This document shows positions 1 to 8,901 of a stretch of DNA of 34,846 nucleotides, in pieces. Origin of the DNA: Gemmatimonadota bacterium (lineage in GTDB: Bacteria > Gemmatimonadota > Gemmatimonadetes > Gemmatimonadales > Gemmatimonadaceae). Both the position numbers and the translations under genes were made by a program. The stretch is taken from the NCBI GenBank assembly GCA_003223455.1, contig QHVE01000026.1, forward strand, positions 1-34,846. The letters are read 5' to 3'. How positions within the stretch are numbered: position 1 is the stretch's first letter; every line of letters begins with the position of its first letter. The notes under the pieces were generated by a model. It searched no databases. It worked only from the letters and a program-made list of their open reading frames with translations, and was not told where the DNA came from.

Positions 1-44
1 ACCCACTCCGAGCGCAGCGGTCCTAATCGCCCGTGTGGCTTGAC
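1..44 (+). rRNA. 23S ribosomal RNA, 3' terminal fragment
   Basis: The first bases match the conserved 3' end of bacterial 23S rRNA: GGTCCTAATCGCCCGTG followed by TGGCTTGAC, the helix that pairs with the 5' end of the molecule. The rest of the gene lies upstream of the window. The exact 3' end is uncertain by several bases; a small hairpin (CTACTC at 44-49, GAGTAG at 55-60) follows at once and may belong to processing. The 5S gene follows on the same strand, as expected for an rrn operon. Confidence 0.8.
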
Positions 45-253
45 TACTCCCAAAGAGTAGACTGCAAGCAGAGCAGCACATTGTTTCTGGATTCGACATC
101 CACGATCTACCATCGTCCGCTGTCAGCATCGAGCTGATGGTCGTGCCCAAACCACGGATCGGTCGGTCCGGCGATCGACGCCACTCGCGTCACCGCCGCC
201 CGCTGAGGTCCTCCGTCGTTCGTGCACGGCAGACAATTGAACTACCGCACTTC
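45..253 (+). other. 23S-5S intergenic spacer of the rrn operon
   Basis: This is about 209 nt between the 23S end and the 5S gene. It holds no tRNA and no convincing reading frame. Two small hairpins are visible: CTACTC/GAGTAG at 44-60 and TCAGC/GCTGA at 123-137. These could be processing signals, which is inference only. Confidence 0.5.
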
Positions 254-369
254 GCTGGCGACTAGAGCGTAGGGGCCACACCCGTTCCCATCCCGAACAC
301 GGTCGTTAAGCCCTACAGCGCCGATGGTACTCCGTCCGAGAGGACGCGGGAGAGTAGGCCGTCGCCGGC
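254..369 (+). rRNA. rrf: 5S ribosomal RNA
   Basis: The stretch shows the 5S hallmarks: the loop segment CCACACCCGTTCCCATCCCG, the GAACACGG segment, and the distal GATGGTACT and GGGAGAGTAGG blocks. Bases 254-262 (GCTGGCGAC) pair with 361-369 (GTCGCCGGC) to form helix I with one G-U pair, giving a molecule of about 116 nt, close to the usual 5S length. It follows the 23S end and precedes a strong terminator, so it is the last gene of an rrn operon. Confidence 0.95.
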
Positions 370-377
370 ACCCCTGA

Positions 378-421
378 GAAACAGCCCGACTGCGCACTCG
401 CGCAGCCGGGCTGTTTCGTTT
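378..421 (+). terminator. intrinsic terminator of the rrn operon
   Basis: A long inverted repeat lies nine bases after 5S. GAAACAGCCCG (378-388) pairs with CGGGCTGTTTC (407-417), and CTGCG (390-394) with CGCAG (401-405). One A/C mismatch separates the two helices and the loop is six bases. The descending arm ends in a short T-rich stretch (GTTTCGTTTA). It separates the rRNA from era. Confidence 0.9.
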
Positions 422-480
422 ATGCGTGTAAAACGCTCTTCCGTCGCGCACGACCAACACTGGCCACCCCGCACTTCCCC

Positions 481-1362
481 ATGTCCCGCGCTGGAATCAT
501 CACCGTCGTCGGTAAACCGAACGCCGGCAAGTCCACGCTGCTCAACCGCATCGTCGGCGAGAAGCTGGCCATCGTCAGCGACAAGCCGCAATCCACGCGC
601 GACCGCGTCGTCGGCATCCGTACGACGGCAGACACGCAGATGGTGGTGCTCGACACGCCCGGACTGCTCAATCCGAGGTATGAGCTCCATCGCGCCATGC
701 GCACGACCGCGCTCCGAGCGCTCGCCGATGCGGACATCATCGTCTACCTCGCCGATGCAACCGAGCGCGTGCCGGCTCCCCTCGAGGAAGCCGCTGACCT
801 CTCCGCGCCGCCACGTGCGCCAGTGATCACGGTACTCAACAAGCTGGACGCGTTGCGGCCGGTCGAGCGGGACGAGCTCCGGGCGCTCCTGCCCGATGCG
901 CGGTTCGTCTCCGCGTTGACCGGAGAAGGGGTCGACGACCTCCTCGTCGAGCTGGCGATCGCGCTGCCAGAGGGGCCCTTCCTCTATCCCGAAGACGAGA
1001 TCAGCACGGCATCGGTCCGGTTCTTCGTCGCGGAGCTCGTCCGCGAGACCGCCCTCGAACAGCTCGACGAAGAAGTGCCCTACAGCATTGCGTGCGCAGT
1101 CGAGGAGTTTCGAGAAGGGCAGACGCCGGTATACATTCGGACGGTTCTCTACGTCGAGCGGGACAGCCAGAAGCGTATCCTGATCGGAGCAGGCGGGCAG
1201 CGGATCCGTGACATCGGGCGCGCGGCCCGAGCGAAAGTCGAGCACCTCGTCGGCACGTCGGTCTACCTCGACCTGTGGGTGAAGGTCCTTCCCAATTGGC
1301 GCAAGAGCGACAGCGCTCTCCGCCGTCTCGGCTACCGGCACCAGGACGATCCCTCCGCATGA
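481..1362 (+). CDS. era: GTPase Era (16S rRNA-binding ribosome assembly factor)
   Basis: Era is a GTPase that binds the 3' end of 16S rRNA through a KH domain and helps mature the 30S subunit. The 293-residue product is normal for the family. Seen: G1 GKPNAGKS at 11-18, the effector region with STRDR around 38-42, G3 DTPG at 58-61, G4 NKLD at 120-123, G5 SAL at 144-146, and the KH core GAGGQRIRDIG at 236-246. The ATG at 481 gives the expected short lead into G1, although no good Shine-Dalgarno sequence precedes it. It lies directly downstream of an rRNA operon but behind a strong terminator, so it probably has its own promoter in 425-480; I cannot identify that clearly. Its stop overlaps the next start (ATGA). 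Confidence 0.97.
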   Translation: MSRAGIITVVGKPNAGKSTLLNRIVGEKLAIVSDKPQSTRDRVVGIRTTADTQMVVLDTPGLLNPRYELHRAMRTTALRALADADIIVYLADATERVPAPLEEAADLSAPPRAPVITVLNKLDALRPVERDELRALLPDARFVSALTGEGVDDLLVELAIALPEGPFLYPEDEISTASVRFFVAELVRETALEQLDEEVPYSIACAVEEFREGQTPVYIRTVLYVERDSQKRILIGAGGQRIRDIGRAARAKVEHLVGTSVYLDLWVKVLPNWRKSDSALRRLGYRHQDDPSA

Positions 1363-1526
1363 GCCTCTCCCCGCAGCTGCTCGCCATTCTCGTCTGCCCG
1401 AAGTGCAAGGGGGAACTCGAGTACCGTGAGCAGGAAGCCACACTGCTCTGTCACCAGTGCCGGCTGCGTTATCCCGTACGGGACGACATCCCCATCATGC
1501 TGCTCGACGAAGCGACCTCGTTCTGA
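1359..1526 (+). CDS. Trm112-like small zinc-binding protein (UPF0434/YcaR type)
   Basis: This 55-residue protein carries two Cys pairs, CPKC near 14-17 and CHQC near 35-38, followed by the YPVRDDIPIML signature of the bacterial Trm112/YcaR family. Archaeal and eukaryotic Trm112 proteins activate methyltransferases; the role of the short bacterial members is less well defined. The start is the ATG overlapping the era stop (ATGA). An upstream in-frame ATG inside era would only add residues encoded by another frame of era. Coupling to era suggests co-translation and possibly a ribosome- or RNA-linked role, which is inference. Confidence 0.88.
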   Translation: MSLSPQLLAILVCPKCKGELEYREQEATLLCHQCRLRYPVRDDIPIMLLDEATSF

Positions 1527-1670
1527 GCGCTCGGTGACGCCGCCACCATCTTCGTACGCCCGCGGGCGCGTCGGCTTGCGCGCGCTCGCAGCGCTGCTGC
1601 CCGTCTGCCGTCGTGGAATGCGCCGGCGTATTCGACGGACCACGCGCATCTCCGCCTCCATCCCAGGTCG

Positions 1671-2735
1671 ATGAACGTCCTCGCCGTGTTGCTGTTGTTC
1701 GTGCCTGCGGCAATCGCTGCGGAGTTCATGCACGCCAGCGCGGTGCTGATCTTCGTGCTCAGCGCGTTGGCGATCGTTCCGCTGTCCGGGTATCTGGGGC
1801 GCGCCACGGAGGAGATTGCCGCGTACACCGGGCCTACGCTCGGCGGGCTCCTGAACGCGACGCTCGGCAACCTCGCTGAGCTGATCATTGCGATCCTCGC
1901 GCTCCGCGTCGGTCTGGTGGACCTCGTGAAGGCATCGATCACGGGCTCGATTCTCGGCAATCTTCTGCTCGTGCTGGGCGCGGCGCAGCTGGCGGGCGGG
2001 CTCCGTCACAAGACGCAACGCTTCAGCGTGGCGCTCGCCGGGATGAGCATCTCGCTCCTCGTCATCGCCGTCATCGGACTGGTCATCCCGGCCGTGTACC
2101 ACAGCACGCACGTCGATCCGACGCGTGCGTTCACGCGCCGCGTCTCGGTGGGGGTCGCGACGCTGCTCATGATCGGCTACGTGCTCTCGCTGGTGTACTC
2201 GATGGGCACGCACCGCTCGGTCTTCGGCGAGTCGCGAGAGGTCGCTGACGAAGCCCACGGGCTGGCGCACGGCGCGCGCTGGTCGGTCGGTCGCGCCGTC
2301 ACGGTGCTGCTCCTCTCGGCCGGTGCGGTCGGGTGGCTCTCCGAGATCCTCGTTGGTTCGACCGAAGAGGCGATCAAACACATCGGCCTCTCGCAGGTCT
2401 TCGTCGGGCTCATCGTCGTGCCGATCATTGGAAACGCCGCCGAGCACAGCTCGGCGGTTCTGATGGCAATGCGCAACCGAATGGATCTCGCAGTGTCGAT
2501 CGCGGTTGGCTCGAGCGCCCAGGTTGCGTTGCTGATCGCCCCGGTACTCGTCTTCGTCGGACTCGCCGTAGGCCAGCCGATGGACCTGGCGTTCAGCACG
2601 TTCGAGGTGATCTCGGTCGCGCTCGCGGTGGCCGTCGCGACCTCGGTGGTGCGGGACGCGGAGTCCGATTGGCTGGAGGGCGCTTTCCTACTGCTGGTGT
2701 ACGGAATGCTGGGTGTGGCATTCTTCTACTTCTGA
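1671..2735 (+). CDS. CaCA-family calcium(cation)/proton exchanger
   Basis: A 354-residue integral membrane protein with about ten to eleven hydrophobic segments, probably an inner-membrane Ca2+/H+ antiporter of the CAX/YfkE/ChaA type. The two alpha-repeat motifs that form the ion site are visible: the first with GNLAE at 66-70, after a GGLLNAT stretch, and the second with GNAAEH at 254-259, after GLIVVPII. Both acidic Glu residues are kept. A hydrophilic loop around 180-205 separates the halves. The 144-nt gap from the Trm112-like gene contains no other gene or clear promoter. CAX is the best guess within the superfamily; ion specificity cannot be read from the sequence. Confidence 0.9.
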   Translation: MNVLAVLLLFVPAAIAAEFMHASAVLIFVLSALAIVPLSGYLGRATEEIAAYTGPTLGGLLNATLGNLAELIIAILALRVGLVDLVKASITGSILGNLLLVLGAAQLAGGLRHKTQRFSVALAGMSISLLVIAVIGLVIPAVYHSTHVDPTRAFTRRVSVGVATLLMIGYVLSLVYSMGTHRSVFGESREVADEAHGLAHGARWSVGRAVTVLLLSAGAVGWLSEILVGSTEEAIKHIGLSQVFVGLIVVPIIGNAAEHSSAVLMAMRNRMDLAVSIAVGSSAQVALLIAPVLVFVGLAVGQPMDLAFSTFEVISVALAVAVATSVVRDAESDWLEGAFLLLVYGMLGVAFFYF

Positions 2736-2778
2736 TCGGCACCCCGGCAAATGGCGCAAACCCCGGTGGCATCGCGGT

Positions 2779-2807
2779 TTGACTTCACTTCCCGCGAGCC
2801 ATATCTT
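2779..2807 (+). promoter_or_regulatory. sigma70-like promoter for the GGDEF gene
   Basis: TTGACT (2779-2784) and TATCTT (2802-2807) are separated by exactly 17 bp, matching a primary-sigma promoter in both hexamers and spacing. Transcription would begin near 2814. This lies inside the first codons of the longest possible reading frame of the next gene, which argues for a later start codon there. Confidence 0.6.
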
Positions 2808-2834
2808 GCCCCCCTACCTCGGTTGCGCCCACGC

Positions 2835-3833
2835 GTGGTCACGATCAGCGCCCTCCTCTTCGCCCCGGACGACGCCGCGCCTCCTCCCGCGCTCACCGAG
2901 TGGCTCGCACGTCACGCGGATCAGGTCATCCGCGTTCGAAGCAGCGACGAGCTGATGGCGATCTCGCTTCGCGGGCGGCCGCGAGTGGTGGCGTTCGACG
3001 CCCGCCAGGACGCGCCACCAATCGAGGCGGCGTGCGCCCGGCTCAAGCGCGACTCGTATACTGGCGTCGTCCCCGCGGTGATCCTGACGACGGATTCGGA
3101 CGCGGCGTTCGCCGCCGCGTTCGAGTCAGGGGCGGACGAGGTGCTTCGGGAAGGAGTCGGCGCGTCGGAACTGGTGACCCGGCTCGACGCGATGCTTCGG
3201 CGGTCGGACCGCGACCTCGTCGTCCACCCCTCGACACGCCTGCCCGGTGCGGTCGAGATCGAGGCGGAGGTCACGCGGCGGCTCGAGACGGGAGCACGTT
3301 TCGCGATGTGCTACGCCGATCTCGATCATTTCAAGGAATTCAACGACCGATATTCGTATTACGACGGGGATCGCGTCATCCGGATTCTGGCGAAGATTCT
3401 GCACGACGTGGTGAAAGGAATGTGCGGTGAGGAGGGCTTCGTCGGCCACATCGGTGGCGACGATTTCATCTTCGTCGTGCCGACCCAGGCGGTCGGTGAG
3501 GCCTGTGCGGAGATCGTGAACGTCTTCGATCTACTGATCCCGTATCAGTACTCCGAGCAGGATCGTCGGGCCGGTTACTTCTTCGGCAAGGACCGACGCG
3601 GGCAGCTTCATCGGGTACCCTTGATGACCGTCTCGATCGGCGTCGTCACGAACGAGCGCCGCCATTTCCAGCACGCGGCCCAGGTGAGTGAACTCGCAAC
3701 CGAAATGAAGAGCTACGCCAAGACGCTTCCCGGATCGGTGTACTCGATCGACCGGCGAACCGACAGCCAGCCGGGAGGCGTCAACCGCATCTCGGGATCG
3801 CCCAAAGCCGTCCGCGCAGGAGACATCTCGTGA
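2835..3833 (+). CDS. receiver-like/GGDEF-domain protein with GGDDF motif
   Basis: From the GTG at 2835 the product has 332 residues: an N-terminal response-regulator-like fold (about 1-125) and a C-terminal GGDEF domain (about 135-310). An ATG at 2751 would add 28 residues, but a good promoter (2779-2807) lies within that extension and the receiver-like strand begins just after the GTG. The receiver is degenerate: it has a candidate phospho-Asp (about 55) and an acidic pair, but Arg stands where the conserved Lys is expected. The GGDEF domain has YADLDHFKEFNDRY and a signature reading GGDDF (207-211), Asp replacing the usual Glu. No RxxD inhibitory site is present at the normal place; the residues there read GEEG. 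It may make cyclic di-GMP or be a non-catalytic sensor. The stop overlaps the next start (GTGA). Confidence 0.8.
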   Translation: MVTISALLFAPDDAAPPPALTEWLARHADQVIRVRSSDELMAISLRGRPRVVAFDARQDAPPIEAACARLKRDSYTGVVPAVILTTDSDAAFAAAFESGADEVLREGVGASELVTRLDAMLRRSDRDLVVHPSTRLPGAVEIEAEVTRRLETGARFAMCYADLDHFKEFNDRYSYYDGDRVIRILAKILHDVVKGMCGEEGFVGHIGGDDFIFVVPTQAVGEACAEIVNVFDLLIPYQYSEQDRRAGYFFGKDRRGQLHRVPLMTVSIGVVTNERRHFQHAAQVSELATEMKSYAKTLPGSVYSIDRRTDSQPGGVNRISGSPKAVRAGDIS

Positions 3834-4951
3834 ACGTCTCCTGTCCAGAGTGCCGGTCGGTTTTTCGCGTCGATCCGGCGAAGATCCCCGCAGTCTCGGT
3901 GCGGGCCCGCTGTTCGGTGTGCGGCGGTGTCATCACGATCGCTCCGATCGCGGGAGCGGGAGATGACTTCGGTCCTTCCAACGCACGCGAAGGTCTGGCG
4001 GGCGCTTTCCCCCCACGTCCTGCGGCGGCGCCGCGTCCTGCCACGGCGCCCACCAGTCTAGAGGCGCCACCAGCGCCTCCGCCCGCCGCGCCGCCACCAG
4101 TGCCTCCGGCCGCGGCGCCGCCACCAGCGCCTCCGCCGCCGGCGACGCCGGTAGCCGCGAGTGGGGATCCGGTCTCGCCGGCAGTGTTCGAGGCAGCGCC
4201 GGCACCACCGGCTCCGCCGACTGCTGTCCCGGCTCCTGCGCCGCCGACTCCTGCGCCGCCCAGCCCTCCTATCGCCGCGGCGCGTCCCGCCGCGCCACCG
4301 ACCCGGCCTCCCTTCGCCGCGCCGGCAAGACCAGTTGGCGGATCGCCGAGTGCTCCTGGCGCGCCGATGCCGGGAGCGCCGAGACCGGGTGGGCAAGGCG
4401 CACCGTTCACACCGTTTTCGCCAAGACCCGTGGGCGCGACCGGGTCCGCCGCACCGCTCCCTGGTCGTCCAGCGTTTGGCGGAGCACCGCCAAGACCGTT
4501 CACTCCCCCGAGCGCCGCGGCGTCCATTCCGCCGTTTGCTACGCCCAGTGGAAGCGCAAGTCGGCCACCGGCTCCACGGCCAACGACACCCCCGGCTTCG
4601 ACCCCGGTCACGTCAGCGACTCCGACGCCCGCCGTTCCTCGGCCGGTCACGCCTGCCGCCGCTGGCAATCCAACGCCGGCTCGTCCGCCCATCAATCCCT
4701 TCCTCGCCAACGACCCCAATACGAAGGCGAAGCGGTTGGCGCGCGCGCTCGTCTCGGACATCGTCGCCTACTTTCCGCAAAAGCGGGAAGAAGGGCTTCG
4801 CGACGGGACGCTCAAGCAGCTCTTCCGCGAGGAGATCAAGAAGAGCTATGAGGAGTACGTCGAACAGGTGGGGCGCGAGTTCGCCGAGGGCACGACACAC
4901 TTTCAGGACGCCCTGAACGACGTGCTCGCGGGGGGAAAGAAGCTCTTCTAG
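3830..4951 (+). CDS. zinc-ribbon protein with long Pro/Ala-rich linker and conserved C-terminal domain
   Basis: A 373-residue protein in three parts. Residues 1-40 are an MJ0042-type zinc ribbon with Cys at 5, 8, 28 and 31. Residues about 50-287 are almost entirely Pro, Ala and Gly and probably disordered. The last 85 residues are a compact charged helical domain beginning near NPFLAND and containing LARALVSDIVAY and EEIKKSYEEYVEQVG. As I recall it, this architecture occurs in myxobacteria and Gemmatimonadota, but I know no assigned function. The GTG start overlaps the stop of the GGDEF gene, so the two are likely made together and may act in one signalling pathway. The linker includes a 27-bp tandem repeat at 4061-4141. 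A Gly-rich frame on the opposite strand is a shadow. Confidence 0.85.
   Translation: MNVSCPECRSVFRVDPAKIPAVSVRARCSVCGGVITIAPIAGAGDDFGPSNAREGLAGAFPPRPAAAPRPATAPTSLEAPPAPPPAAPPPVPPAAAPPPAPPPPATPVAASGDPVSPAVFEAAPAPPAPPTAVPAPAPPTPAPPSPPIAAARPAAPPTRPPFAAPARPVGGSPSAPGAPMPGAPRPGGQGAPFTPFSPRPVGATGSAAPLPGRPAFGGAPPRPFTPPSAAASIPPFATPSGSASRPPAPRPTTPPASTPVTSATPTPAVPRPVTPAAAGNPTPARPPINPFLANDPNTKAKRLARALVSDIVAYFPQKREEGLRDGTLKQLFREEIKKSYEEYVEQVGREFAEGTTHFQDALNDVLAGGKKLF
4061..4141 (+). repeat. three copies of a 27-bp tandem repeat in the Pro-rich linker
   Basis: Units begin at 4061, 4088 and 4115, each opening with a form of GCGCCGCCACCAG and continuing with GCCTCCG. Copies two and three are nearly identical; copy one differs at a few positions. 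The period is nine codons, encoding APPPAPPPA-type blocks, so copy-number change would keep the frame. Confidence 0.65.
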
Positions 4952-4968
4952 GCGCGCGAGGGCGACGC

Positions 4969-4974
4969 TATCTT
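4969..4974 (+). promoter_or_regulatory. possible -10 element upstream of prfB
   Basis: TATCTT lies in the gap before prfB and matches the -10 hexamer of the better promoter at 2802. The sequence 17 bp upstream (TTCTAG) is a poor -35. If used, transcription would start near 4981 and give a leader of about 70 nt that includes the hairpin at 4999-5029. Confidence 0.3.
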
Positions 4975-4998
4975 TCCACAAGTTCGGTTGTCACCGTG

Positions 4999-5029
4999 CG
5001 AGCCGTCCGCCACTGCGCCGGACGGCTCG
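4999..5029 (+). other. perfect 11-bp hairpin in the prfB leader region
   Basis: CGAGCCGTCCG (4999-5009) pairs perfectly with CGGACGGCTCG (5019-5029) around a nine-base loop, with G-U pairs able to extend it. No T-run follows, so it is not a standard intrinsic terminator. It may be a terminator needing other factors for the upstream gene, or a structured leader for prfB. Confidence 0.55.
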
Positions 5030-5050
5030 TGTCATACTCGGGAGAACATC

Positions 5051-6169
5051 ATGGCGGAAAGCGAGCGCGCGCGTCTGCTGGCTTCGTACGACGATCAGCT
5101 CGCCGAGCTGAGGAGGTATCTTTGACCTCGATCACAAGCGGCAGCAGCTGACGGCGCTGGAGGCGCGAATGGGGAGCGCGGATTTCTGGAACAGCCAGGA
5201 GGCCGCGCAGGACGTCGTGCAACAGGTCAAGGGGCTGAAGAACTGGGTCGAGCCCTACGAAGCGCTCGTCGCTCGCGTGCAGAGCACACGCGAGCTCGCG
5301 GAGCTGCTCGACGCCGAGCCGGACGCCGAGATGGAGGCGGAGGTCTCGCGCGAAGCAACGCGCATCGGGGAGGAGCTCGAGGAGTTTCGACTCCGCTCAC
5401 TCCTCTCCCATCCAGACGACTTCCGTGACGCGCAGCTCGAGATCAGCGCAGGCGCCGGTGGGACCGAAGCGCAGGACTGGGCGTCGATGCTCATGCGCAT
5501 GTACACGCGGTGGGCCGAGCGCAAGGGTTTCACCGTCGAGATCGTCGACTTGAGTGAGGGCGAGGAGGCGGGCATCAAGGGCGCGGTGCTCGAGATTAAG
5601 GGCCTGTACGCCTATGGGTATCTGAAGGCCGAGAGCGGTGTACATCGACTCGTGCGCATCTCACCATTCGACTCGCAGGCGCGCCGGCACACGAGCTTCG
5701 CCTCGGTGTTCATCTACCCCGTCGTGGACACTGACATCAACATCGAGATCCGGGAGGAGGATCTGCGGATCGACGTCTTCCGCGCGTCGGGCGCGGGCGG
5801 TCAGCACGTGAACAAGACCAGCTCCGCGGTCCGCATCACGCACATCCCGACGGGTGTGGTGACCGCATCGCAGCAGCAGCGCTCGCAGCATAAGAACAAG
5901 GCGACCGCGATGCAGATGCTCAAGAACCGCCTCTATCAGATCGAGTTGAATAAGCAGCTCGCGAAGAAGGCGGAGCTCGACGCCAACAAATCCGACGTCA
6001 GCTTCGGCAGTCAGATCCGGAGTTACGTCTTCCAGCCCTACACGATGGTCAACGATCACCGCACCGAGCTGAAGATCCCGGACGTACAGAAGGTCATGGA
6101 CGGCGGGATCGATCCGTTCATCGAAGCCTTTCTCAAGGAGCACGGCGGCGAGCGGACGGGGAGCGCCGC

Positions 6170-6173
<4 letters not shown>
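5051..6173 (+). CDS. prfB: peptide chain release factor 2, with +1 programmed frameshift
   Basis: RF2 ends translation at UGA and UAA codons. The gene is split over two frames. The ATG at 5051 (GGAGA Shine-Dalgarno at 5041-5045) opens 24 codons ending CTT at 5120-5122, followed by in-frame TGA at 5123-5125. Skipping T5123 and continuing at GAC 5124 gives a 373-residue protein. The join reads LRRYLDLDHK, very like LRGYLDYDAK of E. coli RF2. The SPF stop-recognition tripeptide falls at 204-206 and GGQ, which triggers peptide release, at 249-251, almost the E. coli positions. A start at ATG 5169 would lose the N-terminal helix and miss the regulation. prfB heads the operon running to clpC, and its stop overlaps lysS (GTGA). 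Confidence 0.96.
5111..5126 (+). promoter_or_regulatory. prfB programmed +1 frameshift site
   Basis: AGGAGG (5111-5116), TAT, CTT (5120-5122) and TGAC (5123-5126) reproduce the canonical RF2 site: an internal Shine-Dalgarno three bases before the slippery CTT and a UGA in poor C context. Low RF2 lets ribosomes slip +1 and make more RF2, an autoregulatory loop well established for this gene. Confidence 0.95.
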
Positions 6174-7656
<1,483 letters not shown>

Positions 7657-7660
<4 letters not shown>

Positions 7661-8901
7661 GCCGCCTCGAGCTCGGCATCGCCTGGCGCTATCTGCGCAG
7701 TCGCCGCGGATCGAAGCTCCTGTCGCTGATCAGCGTGATCGCGATCGGGGGCGTCGTCGTGGGGGTCAGCGCGCTGATCGTCATCATGGGTGTGATGACG
7801 GGGCTGCAGAACGACCTTCGCGAGAAGATCCTGATCGGCAGTCCCGACATCCGTGTGCTCACCATGGGGTCGGACATGGTGATGAAGAACTGGGAGCCCG
7901 TATTGAAGACGGTGCGGGCGGAGCCGGGCGTGGTCGCCGCGGCGCCCTTCGTGATGTCGAAGGCGATCGTCGGCGCAGGGCACAAGTACAACGACGGCGC
8001 GTTCGTCATGGGGATCGTGCCGACGGATCTGGGGAAGCCGGTGACGACGATTCGCTCCTTCGCCACGGCCGGCGATTTCTCCTTTCGGTCGAGCGACGGC
8101 AAGCGCCGCGGCGCCGTGGTGGGTGAGCGACTCGCGAGCCGGCTCAGCGTGTACCCCGGGGTCGACTCGATCACGCTCACGACGATTGGAAGCGACGTGA
8201 GTCCCGTGACGGGCACGCTGGTGCCGAAGGAGATGAAGCTCGAAGTCACGGGCGTGTTCAACACGGGAATGTACGAATATGACGACCGGTATCTCTTCGT
8301 CTCCCTCGACGTCGCGCAGGACCTGGCCGGAATCCAGCACGATGTGACCGGCTTGGAGGTGGCGACGAAGGACCGCTGGAGTGCGGCGGCGGTGGGCGCC
8401 TCTCTCGCCAAGCGCTTGGGCTATCCGTATCGGACGGAGGATTGGCAGGCGCAGAACAATTCGCTGTTCCAGGCGCTTCGTCTGGAGAAACTCGGCATGT
8501 CGCTCATCCTGATGCTCGTGATCCTCGTGGCGGCATTCAACATCGTCGGCACACTCACGATGGTCGTGGCGGACAAGACCAAGGAGATCGGAATCCTGCG
8601 GGCGATGGGGATGACGGCGTCGTCGATTCGACGGATCTTCCTCGCGCAGGGGATCATGATCGGTGTGGTCGGGACCGCGCTCGGACTTCTGCTCGGGCTG
8701 GCCACGGCGCTCGCACTCGACTCCTACAAACTGATCCCGCTCAACCCCGAGGTATATTTCATCGATCATCTACCGGTCGCGCGGCAACCGCTGGACATCG
8801 CCGTGACCGTGGTGGCGAGTCTCCTCATCGCGGCCGCGGCCACGATCTATCCGGCGCTGCAGGCCTCGCGGCTGCTGCCCGTGGAGGCGATGCGCGAATG
8901 A
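7657..8901 (+). CDS. LolC/LolE-type lipoprotein-releasing ABC transporter permease
   Basis: A 414-residue FtsX/MacB-type permease: a transmembrane segment near residues 22-50 after a short basic N-terminus (WRYLRSRRGSKLLSL), a periplasmic domain of about 220 residues, and three C-terminal transmembrane segments from about 282 on. LolCE extracts lipoproteins from the inner membrane and passes them to LolA for outer-membrane delivery. Only one permease gene is present, so a homodimer (LolF-like) or a second gene elsewhere is possible. It overlaps lysS upstream and the ATPase gene downstream (both ATGA), which fixes the start. A related MacB-like or cell-division FtsX role is less likely given the length and the LolD-like partner. 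Confidence 0.9.

Noticed and set aside
45-253. tRNA in the 23S-5S spacer
   Set aside because: No T-loop consensus or cloverleaf pairing could be found.
313-1443. 376-codon minus-strand frame over 5S and era
   Set aside because: It covers the 5S gene and terminator and is antisense to era; no recognisable domain.
2751-2834. N-terminal extension of the GGDEF protein from ATG 2751
   Set aside because: A good promoter lies inside it, it has no Shine-Dalgarno, and the fold begins after the GTG at 2835. The longer start is not excluded.
3781-4761. Gly/Ala-rich minus-strand frame resembling a PE-PGRS-like protein
   Set aside because: It is the reverse complement of the Pro/Ala-rich linker of the zinc-ribbon protein, which has a proper start, zinc motif and conserved C-terminus.
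8442-8897. Extended N-terminus of the LolD-like ATPase
   Set aside because: The extension is out-of-frame permease sequence; the ATG at 8898 overlaps the permease stop and starts at the family N-terminus.
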